Assembly: GCA_937983075.1 (NCBI GenBank)
Contig: CALKAQ010000157.1
Location: forward strand, 1 to 21,154
Reading direction: 5' to 3'
From: an uncultured bacterium
GTDB lineage: Bacteria; Bacillota; Limnochordia; DTU080; JAAYLA01
Length of the DNA stretch: 21,154 bases
The translations under genes were made by a program, and so were the position numbers. The notes beneath the pieces are model-generated. The model did not search any database. It had not been told where the DNA came from and worked only from the letters and a program-made list of their open reading frames with translations. Below are positions 1 through 7,454 of this stretch, piece by piece; position 1 is the stretch's first letter, and every line of letters starts with the position of its first letter.

Positions 1-1818
1 TTCGCCGAGAGCACGGGCGGAGTTCGTCAGCTCGCCGGCGGTGGCGTGCACTTCTTCCGCCGCGGCGCTGGCTTGTTCCGACGAAGCCGCCGTCTGGTGC
101 GAGACGGTTGAGACGTCGTGGATGGCCCGTTCCACCAGCTCGCTCGAAGCCGACATTTCTTCCGTGGCCGCCGTGTATTCTTCCGTCACGCTTGCGACGG
201 CGGAAAACGCTTCGATGACTTGTGCACTGCGGGCGGAAATGTCGTGTGCACCCTTGGTAATGCGCTCCATTTGGCGATTGGTCTCTTCGATGGCTTCCAA
301 AATTTGTTCGAGCGCCTCTTTGGCCCGTTCAGCTTGCTGCGAGCCGGCCTCGACTTCTTGCCGCCCGACGTGCATGCGCTCCACCGCCGTCTCCACGCTC
401 GCCCGGATGCTGCCCAAAATCTCCGTGATTTCTTGCGCCGATGCCGCCGAGCGTTCCGCCAGTTTGCGCACTTCGTCGGCAACGACGGCGAAGCCGCGGC
501 CGTGTTCTCCCGCCCGGGCCGCCTCAATGGCCGCATTGAGTGCGAGCAGGTTCGTCTGGTCAGCAATTTCGCTGATGAGCTTGACAATTTCCCCAATGCG
601 TGCGGACTGCTCGTTCAGCGCTTCAACGTGGCGGGCCACTTCCTCCGTGGAATTGTGAATGCGCCCCATGCCTTCGAGCGTCTGAATGACGGCTTCGCCG
701 CCCAGACGTGCTGTTCGCAGCGACGCCTCCGAAGCCTCGCTGACTTCCTGGGCCGAGCGGCTGATCGCATGGATGCTTGCCGCCATTTGCTCCATGGGCG
801 TGGCCGTTTCCTGCACTTGGCGCGCTTGGTCTTGTGCGCCGCGGGCAATTTGCTCAATCGCCCGCCGCAGCTGGTCCATCGACGCTACGGTCGCTTGAGT
901 GCTCGACGACTGCTGCGCCGCACCCGAAGCGACCTCCTGAATGGCCGCCGCGATTTGTTCCGTCGCGGTGGCAATTTGCCCCGATGAGCTGAGCATCTCT
1001 TGACTGCGGAGGCTCAGCTTTTCGCTCGTTTCCTTGACTTCCCGCACCATGGCGGCGAGCGTTTCCATAAAGCGATTGAACGCCTTGGCAATCTGCCCGA
1101 TTTCATCGTTGGAATGAATGGGCAGGCGCTGCGTCAAGTCGCCTCCGCCGGCCGCCAATTCCTCCATCATCTTGGTCAACGGCGGCAACGAGCGCGTGAC
1201 CTTGCGCAGCAACAAGCCGGCGAACACGAGCATCGACAACGCCAAGACCGCGATCAGCGAGTAGCTGGTGACAAGTGCCCGCTGGGTCATTTCCTGCGCA
1301 TCGGCGGCCTGCCGATCGGTTCGCACGACGATCATTTCCTCGAGTTCGAGCAGCGCAGGGGCAATGCCGGCGAGCCGCTCGTTGTATTCAGCGGAAAAGA
1401 GCAGCATGTTCGCCTCCGGCTTGTTCTCTGCGTCGACCAATGCGAATGCTTGTTCATGCGTATCAATGAGCCACGTAAACTCCGCTGCAATGGAAGCGAT
1501 CAAATCGAGTTCGTCCTGCGGTGCACCGGTTTCTTGCAAACGCTCGGCAAAACGTTCATGAGGTCGAGAAGCAACTGCTTGCTGCCATGCTTCTTTAATG
1601 GCTGGATCTCCGTTGAAAACGTAGCGGCGAGGCTGTTCATTCAAAAACGCGGGCAGTTCCACCAATTCTTCCACGGTGCGCTGAAACTCGGCTTGATACA
1701 CCAAAGCGTTGTTTTGCGCCGCCAAACTTTGATACAGCCACGTCAGTCCAGCCGCAGTGGCAACGGCCAAAAGAACAAACACCGCTGTGCCGTACTTGAT
1801 CAGCGATGTGAGCCTCAT
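1..1818 (-). CDS. methyl-accepting chemotaxis protein, 3' end beyond the window
   Basis: This is a membrane chemoreceptor that senses a stimulus outside the cell and controls CheA kinase through its cytoplasmic hairpin. The frame is open from the ATG at 1818 to base 1 (606 codons seen), with an AGGGGG Shine-Dalgarno just upstream. Visible parts are TM1 at about residues 8-28, an extracytoplasmic helical sensor at about 30-180 that resembles a four-helix-bundle sensor, TM2 at about 182-206, a HAMP domain at about 207-262, and a long coiled-coil signalling domain. The diagnostic hairpin tip (EIADQTNLLALNAAIEAARA, then GRGFAVVADEVRKLAERS) lies at about residues 416-455. Only the last part of the returning helix is missing. 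The gene follows the unknown 220-residue gene by 20 bases and probably shares its sigma-D-type promoter. The ligand cannot be predicted. Confidence 0.97.
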   Translation of the reverse strand, partial: MRLTSLIKYGTAVFVLLAVATAAGLTWLYQSLAAQNNALVYQAEFQRTVEELVELPAFLNEQPRRYVFNGDPAIKEAWQQAVASRPHERFAERLQETGAPQDELDLIASIAAEFTWLIDTHEQAFALVDAENKPEANMLLFSAEYNERLAGIAPALLELEEMIVVRTDRQAADAQEMTQRALVTSYSLIAVLALSMLVFAGLLLRKVTRSLPPLTKMMEELAAGGGDLTQRLPIHSNDEIGQIAKAFNRFMETLAAMVREVKETSEKLSLRSQEMLSSSGQIATATEQIAAAIQEVASGAAQQSSSTQATVASMDQLRRAIEQIARGAQDQARQVQETATPMEQMAASIHAISRSAQEVSEASEASLRTARLGGEAVIQTLEGMGRIHNSTEEVARHVEALNEQSARIGEIVKLISEIADQTNLLALNAAIEAARAGEHGRGFAVVADEVRKLAERSAASAQEITEILGSIRASVETAVERMHVGRQEVEAGSQQAERAKEALEQILEAIEETNRQMERITKGAHDISARSAQVIEAFSAVASVTEEYTAATEEMSASSELVERAIHDVSTVSHQTAASSEQASAAAEEVHATAGELTNSARALGE

Positions 1819-1838
1819 GAATCCGACCCCCTAAAAAA

Positions 1839-2501
1839 TTATAGCGGCGGTGCCCAACGAATCCGCCGACAATCCAAACAGACCGGACCACACCCAACCG
1901 GAATCAGGCAACGCTTGCAGAGCGGAGGCCGAAATTCCAGGTCGATGGGCCACAGCAAGCTGTCTACCGGCACATCGCGATATTGGTACGTCTGCAGTAC
2001 TTGAGGCAGTTCCTTAAGGAGCTGAAGCAAATCGGATTCCGTCGCCTTGCGAATCGCCGCGGGCTCCAGCCCGCCTTCATAAATCACGCTGCCACCCATT
2101 TGCAGCCGCGTCCAGGCGATCACAAAACGGCGCACGCTCATTTGGCAGGCCACGTCGCCCAGACCGACCACGCGGACGAGCTGAAAGCGGGTGCTTTCAC
2201 CGGGGCGAAACGACGCCGGCATCGGACAGGCGACGACGAACACACGCGCAGCATGTGCCCGTTTGCCCCGTTGCCGCGGAATCTGCAGCCCGGTGACGAA
2301 AAAAGCCGGCTCCGCCGGATCGGTTCCCGGGCGCAGCACCTTGGCCCCCGGAATGTGTCGGGTTGCAGACGCAAACACACGCATGACCGCTCGCAAGACT
2401 TCACCGACATCACGGCGTACTTCTTCAAGCCGGTCTTTTTCCGCCAACACTTGATCCGGCGATCGCAGCATAGTGTTGCGCAGTCTCTGTTCGAAATCCA
2501 T
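1839..2501 (-). CDS. hypothetical protein with C-terminal cysteine cluster, motility operon
   Basis: This is a 220-residue soluble protein I do not recognise. The ATG at 2501 has a GTGAGGAT ribosome binding site about 8-10 bases upstream. The N-terminal 50 residues are helical and charged and the middle is a mixed beta-type region. The C-terminus carries four cysteines in about 18 residues (CKRC, then CGPVCLDC), a plausible small zinc site. There is no signal peptide or membrane segment. It is the first gene after a sigma-D-like promoter, and the chemoreceptor starts 20 bases after its stop, so it is likely expressed with the motility regulon. The role is unknown; a receptor-associated or regulatory role is only a guess from position. 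Confidence 0.7.
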   Translation of the reverse strand: MDFEQRLRNTMLRSPDQVLAEKDRLEEVRRDVGEVLRAVMRVFASATRHIPGAKVLRPGTDPAEPAFFVTGLQIPRQRGKRAHAARVFVVACPMPASFRPGESTRFQLVRVVGLGDVACQMSVRRFVIAWTRLQMGGSVIYEGGLEPAAIRKATESDLLQLLKELPQVLQTYQYRDVPVDSLLWPIDLEFRPPLCKRCLIPVGCGPVCLDCRRIRWAPPL

Positions 2502-2559
2502 ATTGCCAAATCCTCACAGAAACAACAATTGATTGCAGAAAACTCCTCCCCCAATACAT

Positions 2560-2587
2560 CTATCGGCAAAATGCAACGATTTATTGA
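2560..2587 (-). promoter_or_regulatory. putative sigma-D (SigD/FliA-type) promoter for the hypothetical-MCP operon
   Basis: On the minus strand a GCCGATAG -10 box (2560-2567) matches the sigma-D/sigma-28 consensus GCCGATAT/A. TCAA lies 16 bases upstream (2584-2587), three of four matches to the TAAA -35. A perfect TAAA also occurs at 2580-2583, but with only 12 bases of spacing. The promoter lies about 60 bases before the ATG at 2501 and beyond the csrA terminator, as expected for a separate chemotaxis unit. Confidence 0.6.
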
Positions 2588-2599
2588 GCAAATACGCAC

Positions 2600-2631
2600 A
2601 AAAAAAGGCGGTCTGCCATGGCAGTTCCGCC
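2600..2631 (-). terminator. intrinsic terminator after csrA
   Basis: On the minus strand a GC-rich stem (GGCGG-AA-CTGCC paired with GGCAG-A-CCGCC, 2631-2607) is followed by a run of seven T (2606-2600). It sits about 30 bases past the csrA stop and marks the end of the long competence/flagellar operon. Confidence 0.88.
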
Positions 2632-2662
2632 TCGCCGCGCCGTGCTGGTCATGTTCGACTCG

Positions 2663-2926
2663 CTACGACTCAGGCTGATCCTTTGCGTCTTGGTTTTTGT
2701 TCTTCTTGAACAACTGCTTCACTTCGTCAACCGAAGCCTCCGCTCGGAGGGCCGCTCGCCGATTTTCCGCTTGAATCTCGTTGTAAATTTCTTCGCGGTG
2801 GACCGAAATGCTGCGCGGTGCTTCAATGCCGATTTTTACCTGGTCCCCACGCACATCGACGACCGTAACTTTGATATTGTCCCCGATGATAATGCTCTCG
2901 TCTCGCTTCCGAGTGAGTACTAGCAA
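2663..2926 (-). CDS. csrA: carbon storage regulator CsrA, translational repressor
   Basis: CsrA is a small dimeric RNA-binding protein that blocks translation by binding GGA-containing hairpin loops. In Bacillus subtilis its main target is flagellin mRNA. The protein starts MLVLTRKRDESIIIGD and contains IKIGIEAP-like and VHREEIY motifs, which are textbook CsrA. It is 87 residues long with an extended Lys/Glu-rich C-terminus, slightly longer than the usual 60-75. The start is TTG at 2926, preceded by AAGGAGGG with 5-7 bases of spacing. It lies 87 bases after fliW, whose product is the protein antagonist of CsrA in Firmicutes. A terminator follows directly and no flagellin gene follows csrA here. 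Confidence 0.97.
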   Translation of the reverse strand: MLVLTRKRDESIIIGDNIKVTVVDVRGDQVKIGIEAPRSISVHREEIYNEIQAENRRAALRAEASVDEVKQLFKKNKNQDAKDQPES

Positions 2927-2930
2927 AATC

Positions 2931-2944
2931 GTCCCTCCTTGGAC
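2931..2944 (-). promoter_or_regulatory. putative CsrA-binding hairpin over the csrA Shine-Dalgarno
   Basis: The transcript reads GUCC-AAGGAG-GGAC immediately before the csrA start. A four-base-pair stem presents the hexaloop AAGGAG, which fits the known CsrA loop pattern ANGGAN, and the GGA is also the core of the ribosome binding site. This suggests that CsrA represses its own translation. It is a sequence match only; the stem is short. Confidence 0.5.
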
Positions 2945-3013
2945 TGGGATTCCGCCGTCTTGTTGAGCATGACCGGTGGCATTTCCCAGCGGGGCGACTC
3001 GGTCGCGATACCG

Positions 3014-3538
3014 TTACACGGACCGTCGCAATAGCGCCTCTTGGTTTGCTTGGCTGACGATGGTGACCGGACAGCTTGCTGCCGCGGGTTCAATCAGGCG
3101 CTGTGCACGAGCCAATTCGTCGATAATGCGGTGCCGTGTGGAATACGAGGTGTTCTCTTGCACAACCTGTCTTCCAATCCGCTTTTCGACGTGGATTACG
3201 ACCGGTGCCAATAGATTCGCCGTCGTGTTCCGGACATCCTCCGGAACCGTAACGATTACCAATACTTGCAAAGGTGCCTTCCCATCCCATTCTAACATGG
3301 CACGGTCGGCATCCGCCAGTATCGGTCGATAATCGGGACGGAACCCCAACGGGTCGGTGACCACGAATGCAAGATCCGGCCGTTCCGCCGACTGCAAGAA
3401 GGCAAAACCGCTGTCGTGCTCGCGAGCGACGAGCAGGAACTTCCGCAACGATTCGAACCCTAGTATTCCCTCAGGAAAGTGGATCAACACATCTTCGTTG
3501 ACGTGGAGTTCACCAAAGCGGTCTGTCTGTATGATCAT
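3014..3538 (-). CDS. fliW: flagellar assembly factor FliW, CsrA antagonist
   Basis: FliW binds CsrA non-competitively, and is displaced from it by cytoplasmic flagellin, forming the partner switch that ties flagellin synthesis to export. Family signs are the N-terminal TDRFGELHV...IHFPEGILGFE segment, FLQSAERPDLAFVVTDP, and the VIVTVPED...TANLLAPVVI block. The protein is 174 residues, about 30 longer than B. subtilis FliW; the extra residues form a C-terminal tail past the conserved core. The ATG at 3538 has a GGAAGGAT ribosome binding site. It sits between the DUF6470 gene and csrA, the same order as in Bacillus. Confidence 0.96.
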   Translation of the reverse strand: MIIQTDRFGELHVNEDVLIHFPEGILGFESLRKFLLVAREHDSGFAFLQSAERPDLAFVVTDPLGFRPDYRPILADADRAMLEWDGKAPLQVLVIVTVPEDVRNTTANLLAPVVIHVEKRIGRQVVQENTSYSTRHRIIDELARAQRLIEPAAASCPVTIVSQANQEALLRRSV

Positions 3539-3644
3539 ATGAATCCTTCCCTTCCGTTACGCCTCCTTGGTCTCCAACGATGTCTCCGTCCCTGGCAACA
3601 GCAAGCTGTGCAATCGATCGTTTGTGCTCGCTAGGTTGCAGCGC

Positions 3645-3983
3645 CTACGCCATGGCTTCGAACCAAGCTTCCGGACGGGCACCTCCGGCGGGCGTAATCT
3701 TTACGGGCGACCGCGGCATGAGGCCGACATTCACCTCTTTGGGCGGCGGCCAAGCTTTGGCGACCGTTTCATCGATGATGCTGACGCCTAAATGAATGTC
3801 GCGCAGACGGTCGCCTTCCCGGGCCAGTGCGGCAATGTTCTCATGCGCCTTTTGCCTCGCTTCGGCGGCACAGTCGCGCGCGAGGGCGAGCGATTTTTTG
3901 AGCCCGATTTCGCCCAACGGCTCGGTCGCATCGATCAAGAGCAGCGGCGGCTGCCAGCCTATACTCGGTCTCACCGTCAGCAT
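3645..3983 (-). CDS. short DUF6470 (YviE-like) flagellar-operon protein
   Basis: This is a 112-residue protein in the exact slot occupied by yviE in Bacillus, between flgL and fliW. The shared signs are a short beta segment with LLLIDATEP, the helical stretch GLKKSLALARDCAAEARQ..., the EGDRLRDIHLG segment, and VNVGLMPRSPVKITP. It lacks the repeated PAxLxIxQ strands at the N-terminus and the C-terminal PGKVxIYxRQ-type strand of full-length YviE (about 190 residues), so it is short at both ends. The ATG at 3983 lies 19 bases after the flgL stop. About 106 bases separate its stop from fliW. I looked for a frameshifted tail there and found no convincing one. Function of the family is unknown. Confidence 0.62.
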   Translation of the reverse strand: MLTVRPSIGWQPPLLLIDATEPLGEIGLKKSLALARDCAAEARQKAHENIAALAREGDRLRDIHLGVSIIDETVAKAWPPPKEVNVGLMPRSPVKITPAGGARPEAWFEAMA

Positions 3984-4002
3984 GGCGCGCAGTCAACTCC
4001 CG

Positions 4003-4902
4003 TTAACGCAAGTAGTCCATCAAGGTCGGCTGAAGAATGCGTGCACCGACGGCGAGCGCCGAGCGGTAGACGTTCTCTTCGAGCTTCAACTTCATGATGG
4101 TCTCGGCGACATCGATGTCCTGCTTGTCGGACAACAGACTGGTAACGTTTTCACGGTTCTCGCTCAAGCGTTCCCTTGCCAGCTCCATCCGATTCATCCG
4201 CGCGCCAACTTCCGCACGCCAAAGCAGAAGCTCTTGCAGCGCATCGTCCACATCGCCCAGTGCGGCGTTGATCTCATCGCTGTCGTCCGCCCGCAGCGCC
4301 GCACTCAAACGGTCCAGCGCCTCCAGCGCCGGCAAAATGGCGTCGTCGCCGTGAACCGCGATCTCAACCATGACGCCGGGACTGACCTCGTAGGCAACGG
4401 TGCCGCCATGTGAACCGGAGTTTTTGCCCGGTGACCCTTGATAGACGGGCGTGCCGTTGTCATCGACGAACGGCGGCTGATCGGTGCGGTTTCCGCCGAA
4501 AATGTAGCGGTCGATCATACGCGCGTTCCCCGTCTCCAAGATGTCGGCGCGAATGAGTTCAAGTTCCATGGCGATGGTTTCCCGATCTTGCGGAGTCAGC
4601 GTACCGGTCGCACCGTATACGGCGAGCTCCCGGGCGCGCTGCAGGCCTTCGCCGATTTGGCTCAATGCCGAATCGGTGAAGCTCAACCATGACAAACCGT
4701 CCCGCACGTTGTCCAAATACTGCTCGGTTTCCGAGACCAGGCTCTTCAGCCGCATGATGCTTTCCACCGCTACGGGATCGTCCGACGGGTGGCGCACCCG
4801 ACGGCCGGTAGCCAATTGGTGGTTATGTTCATGCATCCGGCGCATGACAGCCTGCAGGTTGTAATTCAAGTTGTCCGACATCATGCGATGTGTGACACGC
4901 AA
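4003..4902 (-). CDS. flgL: flagellar hook-associated protein 3 FlgL (hook-filament junction)
   Basis: FlgL forms the second junction ring between hook and filament. The chosen start is TTG at 4902, giving MRVTHRMMSDNLNYNL..., the expected FlgL N-terminus; AGGGAGGG stands about 8 bases upstream, and the protein is then 299 residues, matching B. subtilis FlgL. A longer frame beginning at 4962 would overlap flgK and add an unrelated Ala/Gly leader. The flagellin-like N-terminal coiled coil (LATGRRVRHPSDDPVAV) and C-terminal helix (DVAETIMKLKLEENVYRSAL) are both present, with a variable centre. It follows flgK by 66 bases in the same operon. Confidence 0.96.
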   Translation of the reverse strand: MRVTHRMMSDNLNYNLQAVMRRMHEHNHQLATGRRVRHPSDDPVAVESIMRLKSLVSETEQYLDNVRDGLSWLSFTDSALSQIGEGLQRARELAVYGATGTLTPQDRETIAMELELIRADILETGNARMIDRYIFGGNRTDQPPFVDDNGTPVYQGSPGKNSGSHGGTVAYEVSPGVMVEIAVHGDDAILPALEALDRLSAALRADDSDEINAALGDVDDALQELLLWRAEVGARMNRMELARERLSENRENVTSLLSDKQDIDVAETIMKLKLEENVYRSALAVGARILQPTLMDYLR

Positions 4903-4968
4903 GCCGCGTCCCTCCCTGAAAACTTGTGCGGACCGCCCGGCGGCGGCTGCCGCCGGTTTCACCGGCCA

Positions 4969-6372
4969 CTACCGGCCGACAATGCCGACCCGTGTGATCA
5001 GCGTTTCCAGCGCCTCGTCCAACGCGCTCATCACGCGAGCCGCCGCCACATAAGCGTGCTGAGCCATTACGATGTTCGACATTTCCTCGTCGAAGTTGAC
5101 GCCGGAAACCGACTCCCGGAGCATCGTCAAATGCTGCATGACAACGCCTTGATGCTCTTGCATGCGCTCAGCCTTTTGGCCCTGGACGCCGAGACGGCTG
5201 ATGATCGAAGAGTAGAACTCACCGAGGCTCGTCGTGCCGTTTTCCAGAATCTTTTCCTGCTTGAGGCGAGCGAGTTCCAGCGCGTTCGTGCCGTCGCCCG
5301 GCGATCCGTCCGCCGAAGCGGCGATGTTCCGCAAATCGCTGATGTCGTCGGACAAGCGAATGTCCCGCGCATCCGAGCCGGCGAAAAAGTTGTGGCCCGT
5401 CGTGCCTCCCAACCCATACCCTTGCCGGTGCACCTCGTTGGTTCTTTCAATCAATTCCTTGGCAAACGCATCGAGGTCAGCCATCTGCTGAGGGATCAAC
5501 TCATCGCGTCCTTCCATGAGCGCCCGCATTTGGCCGCCCTGGAAGTTGACGTCACGGTCCAGGCCGTCCCACGCAATACGGACCAAGCCGTCCCGCTGCG
5601 GATTGTCGATGAGCTGCATCTGCCGGAACTCGGTGCCGTCGACCAGCGTAATGCCGCCGATCGATACGGCGATCATGCCCTGCGCACGCGGTGCCACCGT
5701 GACGCCGGCAATTTCGCTCATTTCTTTGACGAGCAAGGCCCGTCGGTCGAGCAAGTCGTTGGGCTCGTACCCTATCGAACGAGCTTGCGCGATTTCGGCG
5801 TTCAGGGCAGCCACTTGCTGACCCAAGCTGTTGAGGTGAATGACGTTCCTTCGTATGGCGGCGTCCAATTCACGCTGCAGCGGCGTCAGGTTTTGGCGGA
5901 TGTGCCGAATCGTTTCGGTGAGCACCGCGGCCTGTTCCCGCACGACGGAGCGTGCGGCCATGCTCGACGGGTCTTTGTGCAAGCCTTGCAGCGCATCCCA
6001 ATATTTGTCGAGCGCGGCTTGAATCCCGACGTCGCTCGGTTCCATCATGGTCACTTCCAGCTGATGCAAAATCTCATAGCGCTGGCTCCAATACCCGAAG
6101 TCGCTGATTTCCCGCTGAATTTCGGCTTCGACGAAAGCGTCGGTCTGCCGCTTGATGGCAGCGACTTCCACCCCGGTGCCGATTTGCCCCGCACCGGGGG
6201 TGCGTTGGAATCCGATCGCCGGAATCGGCCTGGTGGCACTGAGCGTCACCCGCTGCCGCGAATAGCCCGGCGTGTCCGCGTTGGCTATGTTGTGCCCCGT
6301 CACGTCGAGAACGCGCTGCTGCGCAAACAGTGCCCGGCGTGCCGTTTCAATTCCTCCAAACGTGCTGTACAT
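4969..6372 (-). CDS. flgK: flagellar hook-associated protein 1 FlgK
   Basis: FlgK forms the first hook-filament junction ring and is exported by the flagellar type III system with FlgN as chaperone. The 467-residue protein starts MYSTFGGIETARRALFAQQ and carries the rod/hook family signature GHNIANADTPGYSRQRV at about residues 26-42. The C-terminal helical region (GVNFDEEMSNIVMAQHAYVAAARVMSALDEALETLI) is the conserved FlgK/FlgE-type end. The ATG at 6372 has an AAGGCGGTGA ribosome binding site. It is about 40 residues shorter than the B. subtilis protein, apparently in the variable middle domains. It lies 64 bases after flgN. Confidence 0.97.
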   Translation of the reverse strand: MYSTFGGIETARRALFAQQRVLDVTGHNIANADTPGYSRQRVTLSATRPIPAIGFQRTPGAGQIGTGVEVAAIKRQTDAFVEAEIQREISDFGYWSQRYEILHQLEVTMMEPSDVGIQAALDKYWDALQGLHKDPSSMAARSVVREQAAVLTETIRHIRQNLTPLQRELDAAIRRNVIHLNSLGQQVAALNAEIAQARSIGYEPNDLLDRRALLVKEMSEIAGVTVAPRAQGMIAVSIGGITLVDGTEFRQMQLIDNPQRDGLVRIAWDGLDRDVNFQGGQMRALMEGRDELIPQQMADLDAFAKELIERTNEVHRQGYGLGGTTGHNFFAGSDARDIRLSDDISDLRNIAASADGSPGDGTNALELARLKQEKILENGTTSLGEFYSSIISRLGVQGQKAERMQEHQGVVMQHLTMLRESVSGVNFDEEMSNIVMAQHAYVAAARVMSALDEALETLITRVGIVGR

Positions 6373-6436
6373 GGTCGTTCACCGCCTTATGCCGCTTCGT
6401 CCGCTTCACCCGGCCGTCCGTGGCCAGGACCGATGC

Positions 6437-7036
6437 TCACGCCTGCCAGTCAACCAGTCGCCGTGCCGGCGACGTGCTGCGTCCAGGCGTCGTTCGCTCG
6501 GTTTGAACCGGGGATCCGTAGGTGACGGTTTCTTGGGCGGGACCGGCAATCGCTTCCAAAACAACGGCGTTGTGCGCTGCGGCGATCTGCAGGAGATGCT
6601 GGTTCTGCCGGCTTCGCTCGCGCACTTTGTCGGCCCACTCGATCAGCCGTTCACGGGCGGCGAGCAGCTGCTTCGCCGTATGTTCCGGCAAGTGCAGGGT
6701 CACCTGCTCCCACAGGCGCGCAATGTGCGCCTCGACGTCGTTCGCGTCACTTGCCTTGTTTGCAAAGCTTGCTGCATCCGAACGATGCAAGCCGAACGCG
6801 GCGGCCAGCCGTTCCAGCCGTGCGGCGAACGCGTCTTGCAGCGCATGCAACCCGACGATCAGGCGTTCCTGCGCCGCGACGACGGCTTCCAACGCCGCTC
6901 GGTCGCGTGCCAACAGCGCACGCTGCTTTTCTTCTTCGGCTTGGAACCATTGTTCAAAAATCGCCGCCTGCTCGTCCATACAATGAACAAGCTCGGCGGC
7001 GTCCGTTGCCACATCCGACTTATCCGTTGCAAACAT
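6437..7036 (-). CDS. flgN: FlgN-family flagellar export chaperone (YvyG-like)
   Basis: This is an all-helical, Ala/Glu/Arg-rich 199-residue protein at the conserved position between flgM and flgK. FlgN proteins bind the C-terminal helices of FlgK and FlgL and deliver them to the export gate. Sequence support is moderate: LVHCMDEQAAIFEQWFQAEEEKQRALLARD at the N-terminus followed by long coiled-coil helices fits the family, and a disordered Thr/Ser/Arg-rich tail of about 30 residues is extra compared with B. subtilis YvyG (about 160). The ATG at 7036 follows flgM by 20 bases. Confidence 0.85.
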   Translation of the reverse strand: MFATDKSDVATDAAELVHCMDEQAAIFEQWFQAEEEKQRALLARDRAALEAVVAAQERLIVGLHALQDAFAARLERLAAAFGLHRSDAASFANKASDANDVEAHIARLWEQVTLHLPEHTAKQLLAARERLIEWADKVRERSRQNQHLLQIAAAHNAVVLEAIAGPAQETVTYGSPVQTERTTPGRSTSPARRLVDWQA

Positions 7037-7056
7037 GGGGCCGGCTCCTTCCCGCC

Positions 7057-7383
7057 TTATGTTGAGGAAGGGTTGCCAAACCGATTACGGTACTCGGCCT
7101 TGATGCGCTTTCCGTAATCGAGTATTTTCTCGGCAACCAGCTCGCTCGGAATGTGATACTCGCCTTTGGCGATGGCCTCTTTGAGAGCTTGCACCTTTTC
7201 GGCGCGCACCTCGGGCCCAGCGGCGAGTCGTTGCTGCAAGGCACGGATCATCTGTGCTTCCTCGGACAAAATCACCTGATCCGTCCGCCGCTTCGGCTCC
7301 GCTTGGGGAGCCACGCGCGGAACGGGTTCTTGTCCGCGCACGATCTGCATGATCCGCTGAACTGCCTTGTCAGAAATGATCAT
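7057..7383 (-). CDS. flgM: anti-sigma-D factor FlgM
   Basis: FlgM holds sigma-D inactive until the hook-basal body is complete and thereby times late flagellar genes. The start chosen is the ATG at 7383 (MIISDKAVQRIM), 108 residues, with GAGGTGA six bases upstream; an in-frame GTG at 7404 is possible but less well placed. The N-terminus is polar and probably disordered. The C-terminal half (VILSEEAQMIRALQQRL...VQALKEAIAKGEYHIPSELVAEKIL) is the conserved sigma-binding region. It has its own sigma-D-like promoter, so feedback control is likely. Confidence 0.95.
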   Translation of the reverse strand: MIISDKAVQRIMQIVRGQEPVPRVAPQAEPKRRTDQVILSEEAQMIRALQQRLAAGPEVRAEKVQALKEAIAKGEYHIPSELVAEKILDYGKRIKAEYRNRFGNPSST

Positions 7384-7412
7384 GGTTGTCACCTCGACTC
7401 CCACCAGTATAT

Positions 7413-7440
7413 CTATCGACCGTCGTTCCCTTTTCCTTTA
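7413..7440 (-). promoter_or_regulatory. putative sigma-D promoter upstream of flgM
   Basis: On the minus strand TAAA (7437-7440) is followed after 16 bases by GTCGATAG (7413-7420). The B. subtilis sigma-D consensus is TAAA-N14-16-GCCGATAT, so the -35 is perfect and the -10 matches six of eight. It lies about 30 bases before the flgM start and overlaps the extreme 3' neighbourhood of yvyF. B. subtilis has a sigma-D promoter at the same place. Confidence 0.7.
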
Positions 7441-7454
7441 GGGGATTGGAATGC

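Noticed and set aside
41..2004. Long plus-strand reading frames opposite the chemoreceptor (for example 118-987 and 1000-2004)
   Set aside because: The minus strand carries a complete, well-recognised chemoreceptor frame here; plus-strand frames are GC-rich shadows without ribosome sites or homology.
3540..3644. Frameshifted continuation of the DUF6470 gene ending at the TAA at 3557-3559
   Set aside because: The alternative frame gives no YviE-like C-terminal strand motif, so a frameshift is not supported.
4903..4962. Longer FlgL N-terminus from the ATG at 4962
   Set aside because: It overlaps the end of flgK, has an Ala/Gly/Arg leader foreign to FlgL and a poorer ribosome site; the TTG at 4902 gives the family N-terminus.
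4789..6525. A 578-codon plus-strand frame opposite flgK
   Set aside because: It is His/Arg/Pro-rich antisense of flgK and flgL, spans their junction, and has no recognisable domain.
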